Assembly: GCF_002902845.1 (NCBI RefSeq)
Contig: NZ_PPTF01000019.1
Coordinates: forward strand, 124,001-188,000
DNA length: 64,000 nucleotides
Source of the DNA: Chromobacterium sinusclupearum
GTDB taxonomy: Bacteria > Pseudomonadota > Gammaproteobacteria > Burkholderiales > Chromobacteriaceae
Direction: 5' to 3'
A program made the translations under genes and the position numbers. Positions 51,429 to 61,397 of this stretch are shown here, in pieces. Below the pieces are notes generated by a model. It searched no databases. It was not told where the DNA came from and saw nothing but the letters and a program-made list of their open reading frames with translations. Numbering within the stretch: position 1 is the first letter of the stretch; every line of letters starts with the position of its first letter.

Positions 51429-52883
51429 TTAGATCATGCCCAGCGATTGACGCATCGCCTGCACGCACAGTTCCAGCAAGGATTGCGGCAGCACGCCGAC
51501 AACCAGCAGCGCCAGCGCGTTCAGCGACAGCACCAGCTTCATGTCGGCGCGGACGGCGATCGGAGCCGTATCCTGCGCCTCATCAAAGTAGATGGCCTTG
51601 ACCACGCGCAGGTAGTAGAAAGCGCCGATCACCGACATCAGTACCGAGAACACGGCCAGCTTGACCATGCCGATGTCCAGAATGGCCTTGATCACCACGA
51701 ACTTGGCGTAGAAGCCCAGCAGCGGCGGGATGCCGGCCATCGAGAACATGGCCAGCAGCATCAGCAAGGCGTACCAGCTGTTGCGGCTGTTCAGGCCCTT
51801 CAGGTCGTCGATGTTCTCGCACTCGAAACCCTTGCGCGACAGCGCCAGGATAATGCCGAAACCAACCATGGACATGGCCACGTACACCACGGCGTAGAAC
51901 AGCGCCGCGGCGTAGCCCTGCTGGGTGCCCGCCAACACGCCCAGGAGCAGGAAGCCCATGTGCGAGATGGTGGAGTAAGCCAGCATGCGCTTGATGTTGG
52001 TCTGCACGATGGCGGTGATGTTGCCGATGGCCATGGACAGCACGGCCACGATCGCCAGCATGGACTGCCAGTCGCCCACCAGCACGTCCAGGCCTTGGGC
52101 CAGGATGCGCAGCACAAAGACGAAGGCGGCCAGCTTGGGCGCGGCGCCGACCATCAGCGTGACGGAAGTCGGCGAGCCCTGGTACACATCAGGCACCCAC
52201 ATATGGAACGGCACGGCGCCCAGCTTGAAGCTGAGGCCAGCCACGATGAACACCAGGCCGAAGATCAGCAGCACCGGGTTGGCGGCGTGCGACTTGATGG
52301 ACTTGGCGACGGTGGCCAGCTCCAGCGAGCCGGTGGCGCCGTAGATCATCGAGATGCCGTACAGCAGCAGGCCGGAAGCCAGCGCGCCCAGCACGAAGTA
52401 CTTCATCGCCGATTCGGTGGCCGGGATCGAATCGCGCTGCAGCGCGATCAGCGAGTACAAGGCCAACGACAGCAGCTCCAGGCCCATGTACAGGGTCAGG
52501 AAGTGCGAGGCGGACACCATCAGGTTCATGCCCAGGAGCGCGAACAGCGACAGCGAGAAGTATTCGCCCTTGAACAAGCCGCGGTCGGCCGTGTACTGGC
52601 GGCTATACACCAGCACGATGGCGGTGGCGCCATACATCGCCAGCTTGACCAGGGAGGCCAGCGGGTCGGCCACGTACATGCCCGAGAAGGTATGCACCGG
52701 GTATGGGGTAAAGGTGTAGACCTGCGCGACAGCGGTGCCGGCCAGCGTCAGCAGCGTCAAGCCGTAGGTGATGCCGCGCTTTTCATCGGAGATGAAAAGA
52801 TCCAGCATCAGCACTACCAGCAAGGCGCCGATCAGGAACAGCTCCGGCATCGCGGGTATCAGGTTGAGATCAGCCCAATTCAT
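51429..52883 (-). CDS. nuoN: NADH-quinone oxidoreductase subunit N
   Basis: The protein has 484 residues and about 14 membrane helices. It is an antiporter-like proton channel subunit of complex I. The core blocks TLYMGLELLSLALYSLIALQ, SFKLGAVPFHMWVPDVYQGS with conserved Lys, and MLAYSTISHMGFLLLGVLAG are present. It sits between nuoM and the DUF2818 gene. Confidence 0.96.
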   Translation of the reverse strand: MNWADLNLIPAMPELFLIGALLVVLMLDLFISDEKRGITYGLTLLTLAGTAVAQVYTFTPYPVHTFSGMYVADPLASLVKLAMYGATAIVLVYSRQYTADRGLFKGEYFSLSLFALLGMNLMVSASHFLTLYMGLELLSLALYSLIALQRDSIPATESAMKYFVLGALASGLLLYGISMIYGATGSLELATVAKSIKSHAANPVLLIFGLVFIVAGLSFKLGAVPFHMWVPDVYQGSPTSVTLMVGAAPKLAAFVFVLRILAQGLDVLVGDWQSMLAIVAVLSMAIGNITAIVQTNIKRMLAYSTISHMGFLLLGVLAGTQQGYAAALFYAVVYVAMSMVGFGIILALSRKGFECENIDDLKGLNSRNSWYALLMLLAMFSMAGIPPLLGFYAKFVVIKAILDIGMVKLAVFSVLMSVIGAFYYLRVVKAIYFDEAQDTAPIAVRADMKLVLSLNALALLVVGVLPQSLLELCVQAMRQSLGMI

Positions 52884-52904
52884 TTGTATGTATTCCTTCC
52901 GCGC

Positions 52905-54401
52905 TTACAGCTTGCTCTGCGCAACATGCGTGATCAGGTCGTTCACCGCCAGGTGCATCTTGGAGACGAAAGCCTCGGGGTACAGACCCATGCCCAGCAC
53001 CATGACGGCCAGGATGGCCAGCACCAGGAACTCGCGCTTATTGACGTCGGACAGTTCCGCCACATGACTGTTACCCACATCGCCGAAGATCACGCGCTTG
53101 TACATCCACAGGGTGTAGGCGGCGCCGAAGATCAGGGTGGTGGCGGCCAGCGCGGCGTACCAGAAGTTCACCTGCACCGAACCCATGATCACCATGAATT
53201 CGCCGACGAAGCCGGAGGTGGCCGGCAGGCCGGAGTTGGCCATGGCGAACAGCATCATGAAGGCGGCGAAGATAGGCATCTTGTTGGCCACGCCGCCGTA
53301 GTCGGCGATGTTGCGGCTGTGCACGCGGTCATACATCACGCCAATGCAGAAGAACATCGCGGCGGAGACGAAACCGTGAGACACCATCTGCACCAGCGCG
53401 CCTTCCACAGCCCACTGGTTCATTTCGTTGCCGGCGAACAGGAACATGCCCAGCGTCACGAAGCCCATATGGGAGATGGACGAATACGCCACCAGCTTCT
53501 TCATGTCCGACTGCACCAGCGCCACCAAGCCGATGTACACCACCGCCACCAGCGACAGGCCGATGATGATGGGCGCCACTTCGCGCGAGGCGTCCGGCAG
53601 AATCGGCAGCGCAAACCGCAGGAAGCCGTAAGCGCCGATCTTCAGCGTGATCGCGGCCAGCACCATGGAGCCGCCGGTCGGCGCTTCCACGTGGGCGTCC
53701 GGCAACCAGGTGTGCACCGGCCACATCGGTACCTTCACCGCAAACGACAGGAAGAAGGCGACGAACAGCAGTATCTGCACCGTCAGCGGAATCTTGGCGA
53801 TGGCGTGGAAGGCCAGGATGTCGAAGCTCTTGCCAGCCTGGAAGTACAGGTAGATCAGCGCCACCAGCATCAGCAGCGAGCCGAGCAGCGTGTACAGGAA
53901 GAACTTGATCGACGCGTAGACGCGACGCGGACCGCCCCAGACGCCGATGATCAGGTACATCGGAATCAGCATGCCTTCGAAGAAGACATAGAACAGGATG
54001 GCGTCCAGCGCGGCAAAGGCGCCGTTGATCAGGCCGGACATGATCAGGAAGGCGGCCATGTACTGCGCCACGCGCTTCTGGATCACTTCCCAGCCGGCGA
54101 TCACCACCAACAGCGTGGTAAAGCTGTTCAGCACCACGAACAGCATCGAGATGCCGTCCACGCCCAGGTGGTAGTTGATGTTGAGCGCGGCGATCCACGG
54201 CTTCAGTTCTTCGAACTGCATGCCGCCGTTGAGGTTGTTGAACTCGGTGAACAGCGGCACCGACAGCAGGAAGCCCGCGAGGGCCCCTGCCAAGGCCAGC
54301 CAGCGCGCCAAGGGCGCGCGCTGGTCGCCGCCGGTGGCCAGCACCACGAGGCCGGCCAGGATCGGCGTCCAGATCACCAGACTTAGCAGATTTGTGGACA
54401 T
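52905..54401 (-). CDS. nuoM: NADH-quinone oxidoreductase subunit M
   Basis: The protein has 498 residues and is an antiporter-like membrane subunit of NDH-1. Blocks: YHLGVDGISMLFVVLNSFTT, FYVFFEGMLIPMYLIIGVWG, VKVPMWPVHTWLPDAHVEAP and KKLVAYSSISHMGFVTLGMF. Start 54401 (MSTNLL) is chosen over a TTG codon at 54407. Confidence 0.96.
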   Translation of the reverse strand: MSTNLLSLVIWTPILAGLVVLATGGDQRAPLARWLALAGALAGFLLSVPLFTEFNNLNGGMQFEELKPWIAALNINYHLGVDGISMLFVVLNSFTTLLVVIAGWEVIQKRVAQYMAAFLIMSGLINGAFAALDAILFYVFFEGMLIPMYLIIGVWGGPRRVYASIKFFLYTLLGSLLMLVALIYLYFQAGKSFDILAFHAIAKIPLTVQILLFVAFFLSFAVKVPMWPVHTWLPDAHVEAPTGGSMVLAAITLKIGAYGFLRFALPILPDASREVAPIIIGLSLVAVVYIGLVALVQSDMKKLVAYSSISHMGFVTLGMFLFAGNEMNQWAVEGALVQMVSHGFVSAAMFFCIGVMYDRVHSRNIADYGGVANKMPIFAAFMMLFAMANSGLPATSGFVGEFMVIMGSVQVNFWYAALAATTLIFGAAYTLWMYKRVIFGDVGNSHVAELSDVNKREFLVLAILAVMVLGMGLYPEAFVSKMHLAVNDLITHVAQSKL

Positions 54402-54441
54402 AATCAAACCTATATTGTTATTTCAATCCCGGAGGCCGGAC

Positions 54442-56493
54442 TCAACGCAAAATCAACGGCAGGAACCACCAGGTCATCAGACCCAGCACGCCGATGATCA
54501 TGGCGGTGGCGTAGCTGTAGATGAAGCCGGTCTGCATGCGGCGGATCACGCTGGAGAACCAGCCGATCAGCTTGGCCGTGCCATTCACCAGCAGGCCGTC
54601 GATCAGCAGCATGTCGCCCACCTTCCAGAAGAAGGTGCCGATGGCGCGGGAACCCTTGGCGAATACGGCGAAGTAGATCTCGTCCAGGTAGTACTTGTTT
54701 TCCAGCAGCGCGTTGATCGGCGCGAACTTCTGCTTGATGGCGGCCGGAATGTGCGGCGCCTTCATGTAGAAGTACCAGGCGGTCACCACGCCGGCCAGGG
54801 CCAGCAGGAACGGCAGGCTGGTGAACGAGTGCAGACCCATGGCGACAGCGCCGTGGAACTCATGCGCCAGTTCTTCCATTGCCGGGTGCGCTTCGTTATT
54901 GACGGCGATCACGCCCTTGAAGAAGTCGCCAAACACCAGCTTGTCGATGCCGAAGTAACCGACCAGCACCGACGGAATCGCCAGCAGCACCAGCGGCAGA
55001 GTCACCACCCACGGCGATTCGTGCGGCTTGTCGTTCGGACCCAGGCCATGGTGATGGTCGTGGGACACTTCTTCCTCATCGCTGTCGCCATGGTGCTCGT
55101 GGTGCGAGCCATGGTTCTGCATCCAGCGCTCCTTGCCATGGAAGACCAGGAAGTACATTCGGAATGAGTAGAAGGCGGTCACGAACACGCCGGCGATCAC
55201 CGCGAAGTAGGCGAAACCGGCCGCGGACAGATGCGAGGCGGCGACCGCCTCGATGATCGAGTCCTTGGAGTAGAAACCGGAGAAGAACGGCGTGCCGATC
55301 AGCGCCAGCGAACCCAGCAGCGAGGTGATCCAGGTGATGGGCATGTACTTGCGCAGGCCGCCCATATTGCGCATGTCCTGGTCATGGTGCATGCCGATGA
55401 TCACGGAGCCGGCCGCCAGGAACAGCAGCGCCTTGAAGAAGGCGTGGGTCATCACGTGGAACATCGCCACCGAATAGGCCGACGCGCCCAGCGCCACGGT
55501 CATGTAACCCAGCTGCGACAGCGTGGAGTAAGCCACCACGCGCTTGATGTCGTTCTGCACGATGCCGAGGAAGCCCATGAACAGCGCGGTGATCGCGCCA
55601 GCCACCATCACCACGTTCAGCGCGGTGTCGGACATCTCGAACAGCGGGCTCATGCGCGACACCATGAAGATGCCGGCCGTCACCATGGTGGCGGCGTGGA
55701 TCAGCGCGGAGATCGGCGTCGGACCTTCCATCGAGTCCGGCAGCCACACGTGCAGCGGGAACTGCGCCGACTTACCCATCGCGCCGATGAACAGCAGGAT
55801 GCAGGTGACCGTCATCAGCGACCACTCGTGGCCCGGGATGATCTCGATGGTCTTGTGCGCCAGCGCAGGAGCGGCGGCGAACACGTCGCTGTAGTTCAGC
55901 GAGCCGCCGAAATAGGCCAGCACCATGCCGATGCCCAGCAGGAAGCCGAAGTCGCCCACGCGGTTGACCAGGAAAGCCTTCAGGTTGGCGAACACCGCGG
56001 TCGGCCGCTTGAACCAGAAGCCGATCAGCAGGTAGGACACCAGACCCACCGCTTCCCAACCGAAGAACAGCTGGACGAAGTTGTTGCTCATCACCAGCAT
56101 CAGCATCGAGAAGGTAAACAGCGAGATGTAGCTGAAGAAACGCTGGTAGCCCGGATCATCCTGCATGTAGCCGATGGTGTAGATATGCACCATCAGCGAC
56201 ACGCTGGTGACCACCACCAGCATCATCGCGGTCAGCGAGTCGACCAGGAAGCCGACCGCATACTCGTGGCCGCCGACAGTCAGCCAGGTGTAGACCGGTC
56301 CATTGAACACTTCCGCGCTTCCGTTGAGGAAACCCAGGAGCACCTTGAACGACAGCGCGGCGGACACCGCCACGCCGGCTATCGTGACGACGTGCGAAGC
56401 GCGCCGTCCGATCGCCCATCCAAACAGGCCTGCAATGATGGAACCCGCCAGCGGAGCGAGTGCAATCAGCAGGTATAAGCTCTTCATATCCAT
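54442..56493 (-). CDS. nuoL: NADH-quinone oxidoreductase subunit L
   Basis: The protein has 683 residues. It is the distal proton channel subunit with the long lateral helix. Blocks: FFGWEAVGLVSYLLIGFWF, GKSAQFPLHVWLPDSMEGPT with conserved Lys, IHAATMVTAGIFMVSRMSPL and IKRVVAYSTLSQLGYMTVAL. A His-rich cytoplasmic loop (NHGSHHEHHGDSDEEEVSHD, about 455-475) is a local feature. Either ATG at 56493 or 56487 could start it. Confidence 0.95.
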   Translation of the reverse strand: MDMKSLYLLIALAPLAGSIIAGLFGWAIGRRASHVVTIAGVAVSAALSFKVLLGFLNGSAEVFNGPVYTWLTVGGHEYAVGFLVDSLTAMMLVVVTSVSLMVHIYTIGYMQDDPGYQRFFSYISLFTFSMLMLVMSNNFVQLFFGWEAVGLVSYLLIGFWFKRPTAVFANLKAFLVNRVGDFGFLLGIGMVLAYFGGSLNYSDVFAAAPALAHKTIEIIPGHEWSLMTVTCILLFIGAMGKSAQFPLHVWLPDSMEGPTPISALIHAATMVTAGIFMVSRMSPLFEMSDTALNVVMVAGAITALFMGFLGIVQNDIKRVVAYSTLSQLGYMTVALGASAYSVAMFHVMTHAFFKALLFLAAGSVIIGMHHDQDMRNMGGLRKYMPITWITSLLGSLALIGTPFFSGFYSKDSIIEAVAASHLSAAGFAYFAVIAGVFVTAFYSFRMYFLVFHGKERWMQNHGSHHEHHGDSDEEEVSHDHHHGLGPNDKPHESPWVVTLPLVLLAIPSVLVGYFGIDKLVFGDFFKGVIAVNNEAHPAMEELAHEFHGAVAMGLHSFTSLPFLLALAGVVTAWYFYMKAPHIPAAIKQKFAPINALLENKYYLDEIYFAVFAKGSRAIGTFFWKVGDMLLIDGLLVNGTAKLIGWFSSVIRRMQTGFIYSYATAMIIGVLGLMTWWFLPLILR

Positions 56494-56526
56494 GCTTTTG
56501 TGCTTTAGTTGTGGTTCCGGTTTGCC

Positions 56527-56832
56527 TTAGCCCTTGAGGCTGCCCAAGTCTTCAACGTTGATGCTCTGCAGGTTGCGGAACAGCACCACCAGAATCGCCA
56601 AACCAATGGCGGACTCTGCGGCGGCAACCGTCAGGATGAAGAACACGAAGATCTGCCCCGCAGAATCCGACAGGTAATGCGAGAACGCGATGAAGTTGAA
56701 ATTCACCGCCAGCAGCATCAGCTCGATAGCCATCAGCAGGATGATCAGGTTCTTCCGGTTCAGGAAGATGCCCAGCACGCTGATGGCAAACAGGATAGCG
56801 GCCAGCACCAGAAAGTGAGTCAGTGTCAGCAC
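56527..56832 (-). CDS. nuoK: NADH-quinone oxidoreductase subunit K
   Basis: The protein has 101 residues and three membrane helices. The family pattern [20 protein letters not shown], then [20 protein letters not shown] with the conserved Glu, is clear. It lies between nuoJ and nuoL in the canonical order. Confidence 0.96.
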   Translation of the reverse strand: MLTLTHFLVLAAILFAISVLGIFLNRKNLIILLMAIELMLLAVNFNFIAFSHYLSDSAGQIFVFFILTVAAAESAIGLAILVVLFRNLQSINVEDLGSLKG

Positions 56833-56859
56833 GTTTCCTCCCTTGTGGTTGATTGGCCG

Positions 56860-57504
56860 TCAGGCCTGTTGCTCACCGGAATCGGCCGCTTCGGCCTCTT
56901 CCACTTTTTTCACGGCGTCCATCTTGACGATGCGGACGCGGTCTTGGCTGCGCACCTTCACCTGGACGGCCGGATCGATCACCTTGCTGTCCTTGCGCGT
57001 ACGCATGGTCAGGCCGATGGCGGCGATCATCGCCAACAGCAGCACCACGGCGGCGATTTCGAACGGCAGCAGATAGGTGGTGTACAGCTGGCTACCCAGC
57101 AGCTTGACGTTGCTGAAGTCGGCAGCCAGCGGCGCGGCGGCCTTGAACTGGCTGAGGCCGGCCTGCGGGCTGACCAGGATCAGCGCCATCTCGAACACCA
57201 TGATGGCGCCGACCAGGGCGGCCACCGGCAGGTTCTTCCAGAAACCCGCGCGCAGCTGCTCGATATTGATGTCCAGCATCATCACCACGAACAGGAACAG
57301 CACCATCACCGCGCCGACGTAGACCAGCACCAGGGTGATCGCCAGGAACTCCGACTCCATCAGCAGCCAGTGGCCGGCGCTGGTGAAGAAAGCCAGCACC
57401 AGATACAGCGCGGCGTGCACCGGGTTCTTGGCCGTCACCACGCGCAGACCGGCGAAGATCAGGATGGCGGACAGAACGTAGAAAATTACCGTAGTTAGGT
57501 TCAT
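56860..57504 (-). CDS. nuoJ: NADH-quinone oxidoreductase subunit J
   Basis: The protein has 214 residues with five membrane helices. Blocks: TAKNPVHAALYLVLAFFTSA, LLMESEFLAITLVLVYVGAV and MVLFLFVVMMLDINIE. The C-terminal tail is polar. It lies between nuoI and nuoK. Confidence 0.95.
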   Translation of the reverse strand: MNLTTVIFYVLSAILIFAGLRVVTAKNPVHAALYLVLAFFTSAGHWLLMESEFLAITLVLVYVGAVMVLFLFVVMMLDINIEQLRAGFWKNLPVAALVGAIMVFEMALILVSPQAGLSQFKAAAPLAADFSNVKLLGSQLYTTYLLPFEIAAVVLLLAMIAAIGLTMRTRKDSKVIDPAVQVKVRSQDRVRIVKMDAVKKVEEAEAADSGEQQA

Positions 57505-57513
57505 GGCCTCCCC

Positions 57514-58002
57514 TTAGCGATACTTGGCGTCAGCCGCCTTGTTGGCGGCGATCTCGGCCTCGTACTTGTCGCCCACAGCCAGCAGCATCGGCTTGGTGTA
57601 GTAGAGGTCGCCACGTTTTTCACCGTGGTATTCGAAGATGTGCGTTTCCACGATGGCGTCCACCGGACAGGCTTCCTCGCAGAAGCCGCAGAAGATGCAC
57701 TTGGTCAGGTCGATGTCGTAGCGCGTGGTGCGGCGGGTGCCGTCGTCGCGCTGTTCGGACTCGATGCTGATGGCCATCGCCGGGCACACCGCCTCGCACA
57801 GCTTGCAGGCGATGCAGCGCTCTTCGCCGTTGGCGTAGCGGCGCTGCGCGTGCAGGCCGCGGAAACGCGGCGAAATCGGCGTCTTCTCTTCCGGGAACTG
57901 CACCGTGATCTTGCGGGCGAAGAAGTAGCGGCCAGTGACCATCAGGCCCTTGACCAGCTCCACCAGCAGGAAGGTCTTGAAAAAGTTGCGGATCGAATTC
58001 AT
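57514..58002 (-). CDS. nuoI: NADH-quinone oxidoreductase subunit I
   Basis: The protein has 162 residues. It carries two [4Fe-4S] clusters (N6a and N6b) in [16 protein letters not shown] and [19 protein letters not shown], passing electrons towards quinone. Start 58002 ([11 protein letters not shown]) matches homologues; the frame is open to 58077 inside nuoH. Confidence 0.96.
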   Translation of the reverse strand: MNSIRNFFKTFLLVELVKGLMVTGRYFFARKITVQFPEEKTPISPRFRGLHAQRRYANGEERCIACKLCEAVCPAMAISIESEQRDDGTRRTTRYDIDLTKCIFCGFCEEACPVDAIVETHIFEYHGEKRGDLYYTKPMLLAVGDKYEAEIAANKAADAKYR

Positions 58003-58022
58003 TTTTTCACCTATCCCCTGTC

Positions 58023-59069
58023 TCAGTGCCAAATCGACAGCGGGGTAAACATCCACACGCCCACCACCAGAATCCACACCAGGGTCACCGGGATGAACAC
58101 TTTCCAGCCCAGGCGCATGATCTGGTCATAGCGATAGCGCGGGAAGGTGGCGCGGAACCACAGGAAGCAGAACAGCACCATCGACATCTTCACGGCCAGC
58201 CAGAAGAAGCCGCCGGCGCCCAGGATGCCCCAGGAAGCCGGGAACGGAGACAGCCAGCCGCCCAGGAACAGCAGGGAGGTCAGCGCCGCCACCAGAATCA
58301 TGTTGGCGTATTCGGCCAGGAAGAAGATGGCGAAGGCCATGCCCGAGTATTCCACGTGGAAACCGGCCACGATTTCCGACTCGCCTTCCGCCACGTCGAA
58401 CGGCGCGCGGTTGGTTTCGGCCACGCCGGAGATCAGGTAGACGATGAACAGCGGGAACAGCGGCAGCCAGTTCCAGGAGAACAGCGAACCGCCGGCCATG
58501 CCCACTGCCTGCTGCTTGACGATGTCGACCAGATTCAGGCTGCCGGACACCATCAGCACGCCGACCAGGGCGAAGCCCATCGCCAGTTCGTACGAGACGA
58601 TCTGGGCGGCGGAGCGCATCGCGCCAAGGAAGGAGTACTTCGAGTTGCCCGCCCAGCCGGCGATGATCACGCCGTACACGCCCATCGAGGTCAACGCCAG
58701 GATGTAGAGCAGCGAGGCGTTGACGTTGGCCAACACCAGGTGGTCGGTAAACGGAATCACCGCCCAGGCCGCCAGAGCCGGGCCGATGGACAGCACCGGC
58801 GCCAGCAGGAACAAGCCCTTGCTGGAGTTGGTGGGCAGGATGATTTCCTTCATCAGCAGCTTGACCGCGTCGGCGATAGGCTGCAGCAGACCGAACGGGC
58901 CCACGCGGTTGGGGCCGATCCGGATCTGCATATAACCGATCACCTTGCGCTCGGCCAGCGTCAGATAGGCCACTGCGCCCAGCATCGGCAGAACGATGGC
59001 GATGATCTTCAGCAGGGTCCACACCAGGAGCCCCGCGTCAGTGCCAAGAATACCTTGCAAGAACTCCAT
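58023..59069 (-). CDS. nuoH: NADH-quinone oxidoreductase subunit H
   Basis: The protein has 348 residues and eight membrane helices. It forms part of the quinone chamber. Blocks: [58 protein letters not shown] and [20 protein letters not shown]. It ends 20 bases before nuoI. Confidence 0.97.
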   Translation of the reverse strand: MEFLQGILGTDAGLLVWTLLKIIAIVLPMLGAVAYLTLAERKVIGYMQIRIGPNRVGPFGLLQPIADAVKLLMKEIILPTNSSKGLFLLAPVLSIGPALAAWAVIPFTDHLVLANVNASLLYILALTSMGVYGVIIAGWAGNSKYSFLGAMRSAAQIVSYELAMGFALVGVLMVSGSLNLVDIVKQQAVGMAGGSLFSWNWLPLFPLFIVYLISGVAETNRAPFDVAEGESEIVAGFHVEYSGMAFAIFFLAEYANMILVAALTSLLFLGGWLSPFPASWGILGAGGFFWLAVKMSMVLFCFLWFRATFPRYRYDQIMRLGWKVFIPVTLVWILVVGVWMFTPLSIWH

Positions 59070-59072
59070 GGT

Positions 59073-61394
59073 TTACCCCTGCTTGATCTCGATAGCGTCG
59101 AACATGCCGCCCAGCGCCAGCGTTGCTGCGTGCGCGGTGGCGACCCGTACCACGTCGGCCGGCAGGCTGTCGTCGGCCTCGACGCGCAAGCGCGCCTCGC
59201 CCGAACCCTGCTTCAGCAGCGCGGTGGAACCGGCGGCGATGCCCAGCTTGGCCAACAGGCTGCCGTGCGCGCGGGCGACGGCGGCGTCCTTGGCTTCGTT
59301 GGTTTCCTGCAGCGGCTTGGCGCGGCGGCTGATGGCGTCGGCCTGGTACATCGGCACTTCGCCGACGCGGACGATGCCGGAGGCGACTGCCGGGTTGGCG
59401 GCGACCTTGGACAGCGCGTTGTTCAGCTTGGAGGCCAGATCGCCGAACTCGGCGCGCACGTCCTCGGCGCTGTTCTGCTCGAAGCCAGACAGGTTCAGCA
59501 TATTGCCCAGCACGCGCAGCACCTTCCAGGCCGGACGGGTTTCGCCCAGCGGACGCACCACGCCGTTGAAGGTTTGCAGCTTGCCTTCCATATTGACGAA
59601 GGAGCCGGCGGTCTCGGAGAACGGCGCGATCGGCAGCAGCACGTCGGCGTAGTCCAGCAGGCCCTGGCCCTTGTACGCAGTCAGCGCGATCACGGTAGCC
59701 GCCTGCTTCATCGCGGCCACGGCGGCCTGCGGATTGTAGCTGTCGAACTCCACTTCGGTGTTCAGCAGGAAGTAGGCCTTCTTCGGCTTGGCGATCATCG
59801 CGGCGGCGTTGTCGCCGTTGATCGGCAGCGCGCCCACCAATTCCGCGCCCACGCTGTTGGCGGCTTCGGCCAGGATGCCGAAACGCGCGCCGCTCAAGCG
59901 GGCGACTTCCTGGGCCAGCGACAGCAGCTGGCTGTAGGCCGGATGGTGTTGCGCCACGTTGCCCAGCACGATGGACGCGGTTTCCGCGCCAGTCAGGCTG
60001 GCGGCGATGCGGCGCGCCTGTTCGGAGACTTCCACGGACGACAGGTCGATCTCAGAGGAACCGGCCTTGATCTCGGCCACGGCCTTCAGCACTTGCGACA
60101 AGGCATTGACCAGCGCCTGCGGCGACACGATCAGCTTGCCGTTGATCTTGGTCAGCAAATTGTCGTCGGCGACATGGATAATGTTCAGCTCGCTGCCCTG
60201 CTTGACCGAAGCGCGCAGGCGGGCGGCCAGCAGCGGCTGCTCCTTGCGCAGCGACGAGCCGACAACCAGCACGGACTTGGCGTCGCCGAGTTCGACGATG
60301 CTGGAACCCAGCCACTCCGCGCCCTGCTTGGCGGCATCGGCGGAGAAGTCGCTGCGGCGCAGGCGGTAGTCGATGGCGTTCACGCCGAAGGCGCGCGCCA
60401 GCTTCTGGGCCAGATGCAGTTCTTCGGTGGTGGAGTGCGGGTTCAGCAGGAAGCCGATGGCGTCCTTGCCGTGATCGGCGGATACGCCGTTCAGGCCCTT
60501 CACCACGTAGTTCAGCGCGGTTTCCCAGTCGGTTTCATGCCACTTGCCGTCGAACTTGATCATCGGCTTGGTGAGACGCTCGGCGCTGTTCAGGCCTTCG
60601 TACGAGAAGCGGTCGCGGTCGGCGATCCAGCATTCGTTGATGGCTTCGTTTTCCAGCGGCAGCACGCGCATCACTTCATTGCTCTTCACCTGGACGATCA
60701 GGTTGGAGCCGAGGCCGTCGTGCGGGCTAACCGACTTGCGGCGCGACAGTTCCCAGGCGCGGGTGCTGTAGCGGAACGGCTTGGAGGTCAGCGCGCCCAC
60801 CGGGCACAAATCGATCACGTTGCCGGAGATTTCCGAATCCACGGTCTTGCCCAGGAACGGCAGGATCTCGGAGAACTCGCTCCGGTTGGCCATGCCGATT
60901 TCCTGATAGCCGCCGATTTCCTCGGTGAAGCGGACGCAGCGGGTGCAGTGGATGCAACGGGACATTTCCTCGGCCGAGACCAGCGGGCCCATGTCCTTGC
61001 CCACCACCACGCGCTTTTCTTCTTCGTAGCGCGAAGTGGAGTTGCCGTAGCCGACCGCCAGGTCTTGCAGCTGGCATTCGCCGCCCTGGTCGCAGATCGG
61101 GCAATCCAGCGGGTGATTGATCAGCAGGAACTCCATTACGCCTGCTTGGGCCTTCTTGGCCAGCGGCGAGGCGGTATGGACTTTCATGCCGTCGGTGACA
61201 GGAGTGGCACAGGCCGGCAACGGCTTAGGCGCCTTTTCCACTTCCACCAGACACATGCGGCAGTTGGCCGCGATGGACAGCTTCTTGTGGTAGCAGAAGT
61301 GCGGTATGTAGGTCCCAACGGAGTGGGCCGCTTCCATGACGGTGCTGCCCTGCTCCACCGTCAGTTTCTTACCGTCGATTTCGATTTCAAGCAT
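59073..61394 (-). CDS. nuoG: NADH-quinone oxidoreductase subunit G
   Basis: The protein has 773 residues. N-terminal [2Fe-2S] domain: CYHKKLSIAANCRMCLVEVE. A [4Fe-4S] site follows in HPLDCPICDQGGECQLQDLA, and another in CIHCTRCVRFTEEIGG with CPVGALTSK. The remainder is the degenerate molybdopterin-oxidoreductase domain. It relays electrons from NuoF to NuoI. It is 3 bases upstream of nuoH. Confidence 0.96.
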   Translation of the reverse strand: MLEIEIDGKKLTVEQGSTVMEAAHSVGTYIPHFCYHKKLSIAANCRMCLVEVEKAPKPLPACATPVTDGMKVHTASPLAKKAQAGVMEFLLINHPLDCPICDQGGECQLQDLAVGYGNSTSRYEEEKRVVVGKDMGPLVSAEEMSRCIHCTRCVRFTEEIGGYQEIGMANRSEFSEILPFLGKTVDSEISGNVIDLCPVGALTSKPFRYSTRAWELSRRKSVSPHDGLGSNLIVQVKSNEVMRVLPLENEAINECWIADRDRFSYEGLNSAERLTKPMIKFDGKWHETDWETALNYVVKGLNGVSADHGKDAIGFLLNPHSTTEELHLAQKLARAFGVNAIDYRLRRSDFSADAAKQGAEWLGSSIVELGDAKSVLVVGSSLRKEQPLLAARLRASVKQGSELNIIHVADDNLLTKINGKLIVSPQALVNALSQVLKAVAEIKAGSSEIDLSSVEVSEQARRIAASLTGAETASIVLGNVAQHHPAYSQLLSLAQEVARLSGARFGILAEAANSVGAELVGALPINGDNAAAMIAKPKKAYFLLNTEVEFDSYNPQAAVAAMKQAATVIALTAYKGQGLLDYADVLLPIAPFSETAGSFVNMEGKLQTFNGVVRPLGETRPAWKVLRVLGNMLNLSGFEQNSAEDVRAEFGDLASKLNNALSKVAANPAVASGIVRVGEVPMYQADAISRRAKPLQETNEAKDAAVARAHGSLLAKLGIAAGSTALLKQGSGEARLRVEADDSLPADVVRVATAHAATLALGGMFDAIEIKQG

Positions 61395-61397
61395 CGC

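Noticed and set aside
51318..54386. 1022-codon open frame opposite nuoM and nuoN
   Set aside because: Same reason: antisense shadow of conserved membrane subunits, with extreme His/Gln/Arg content.
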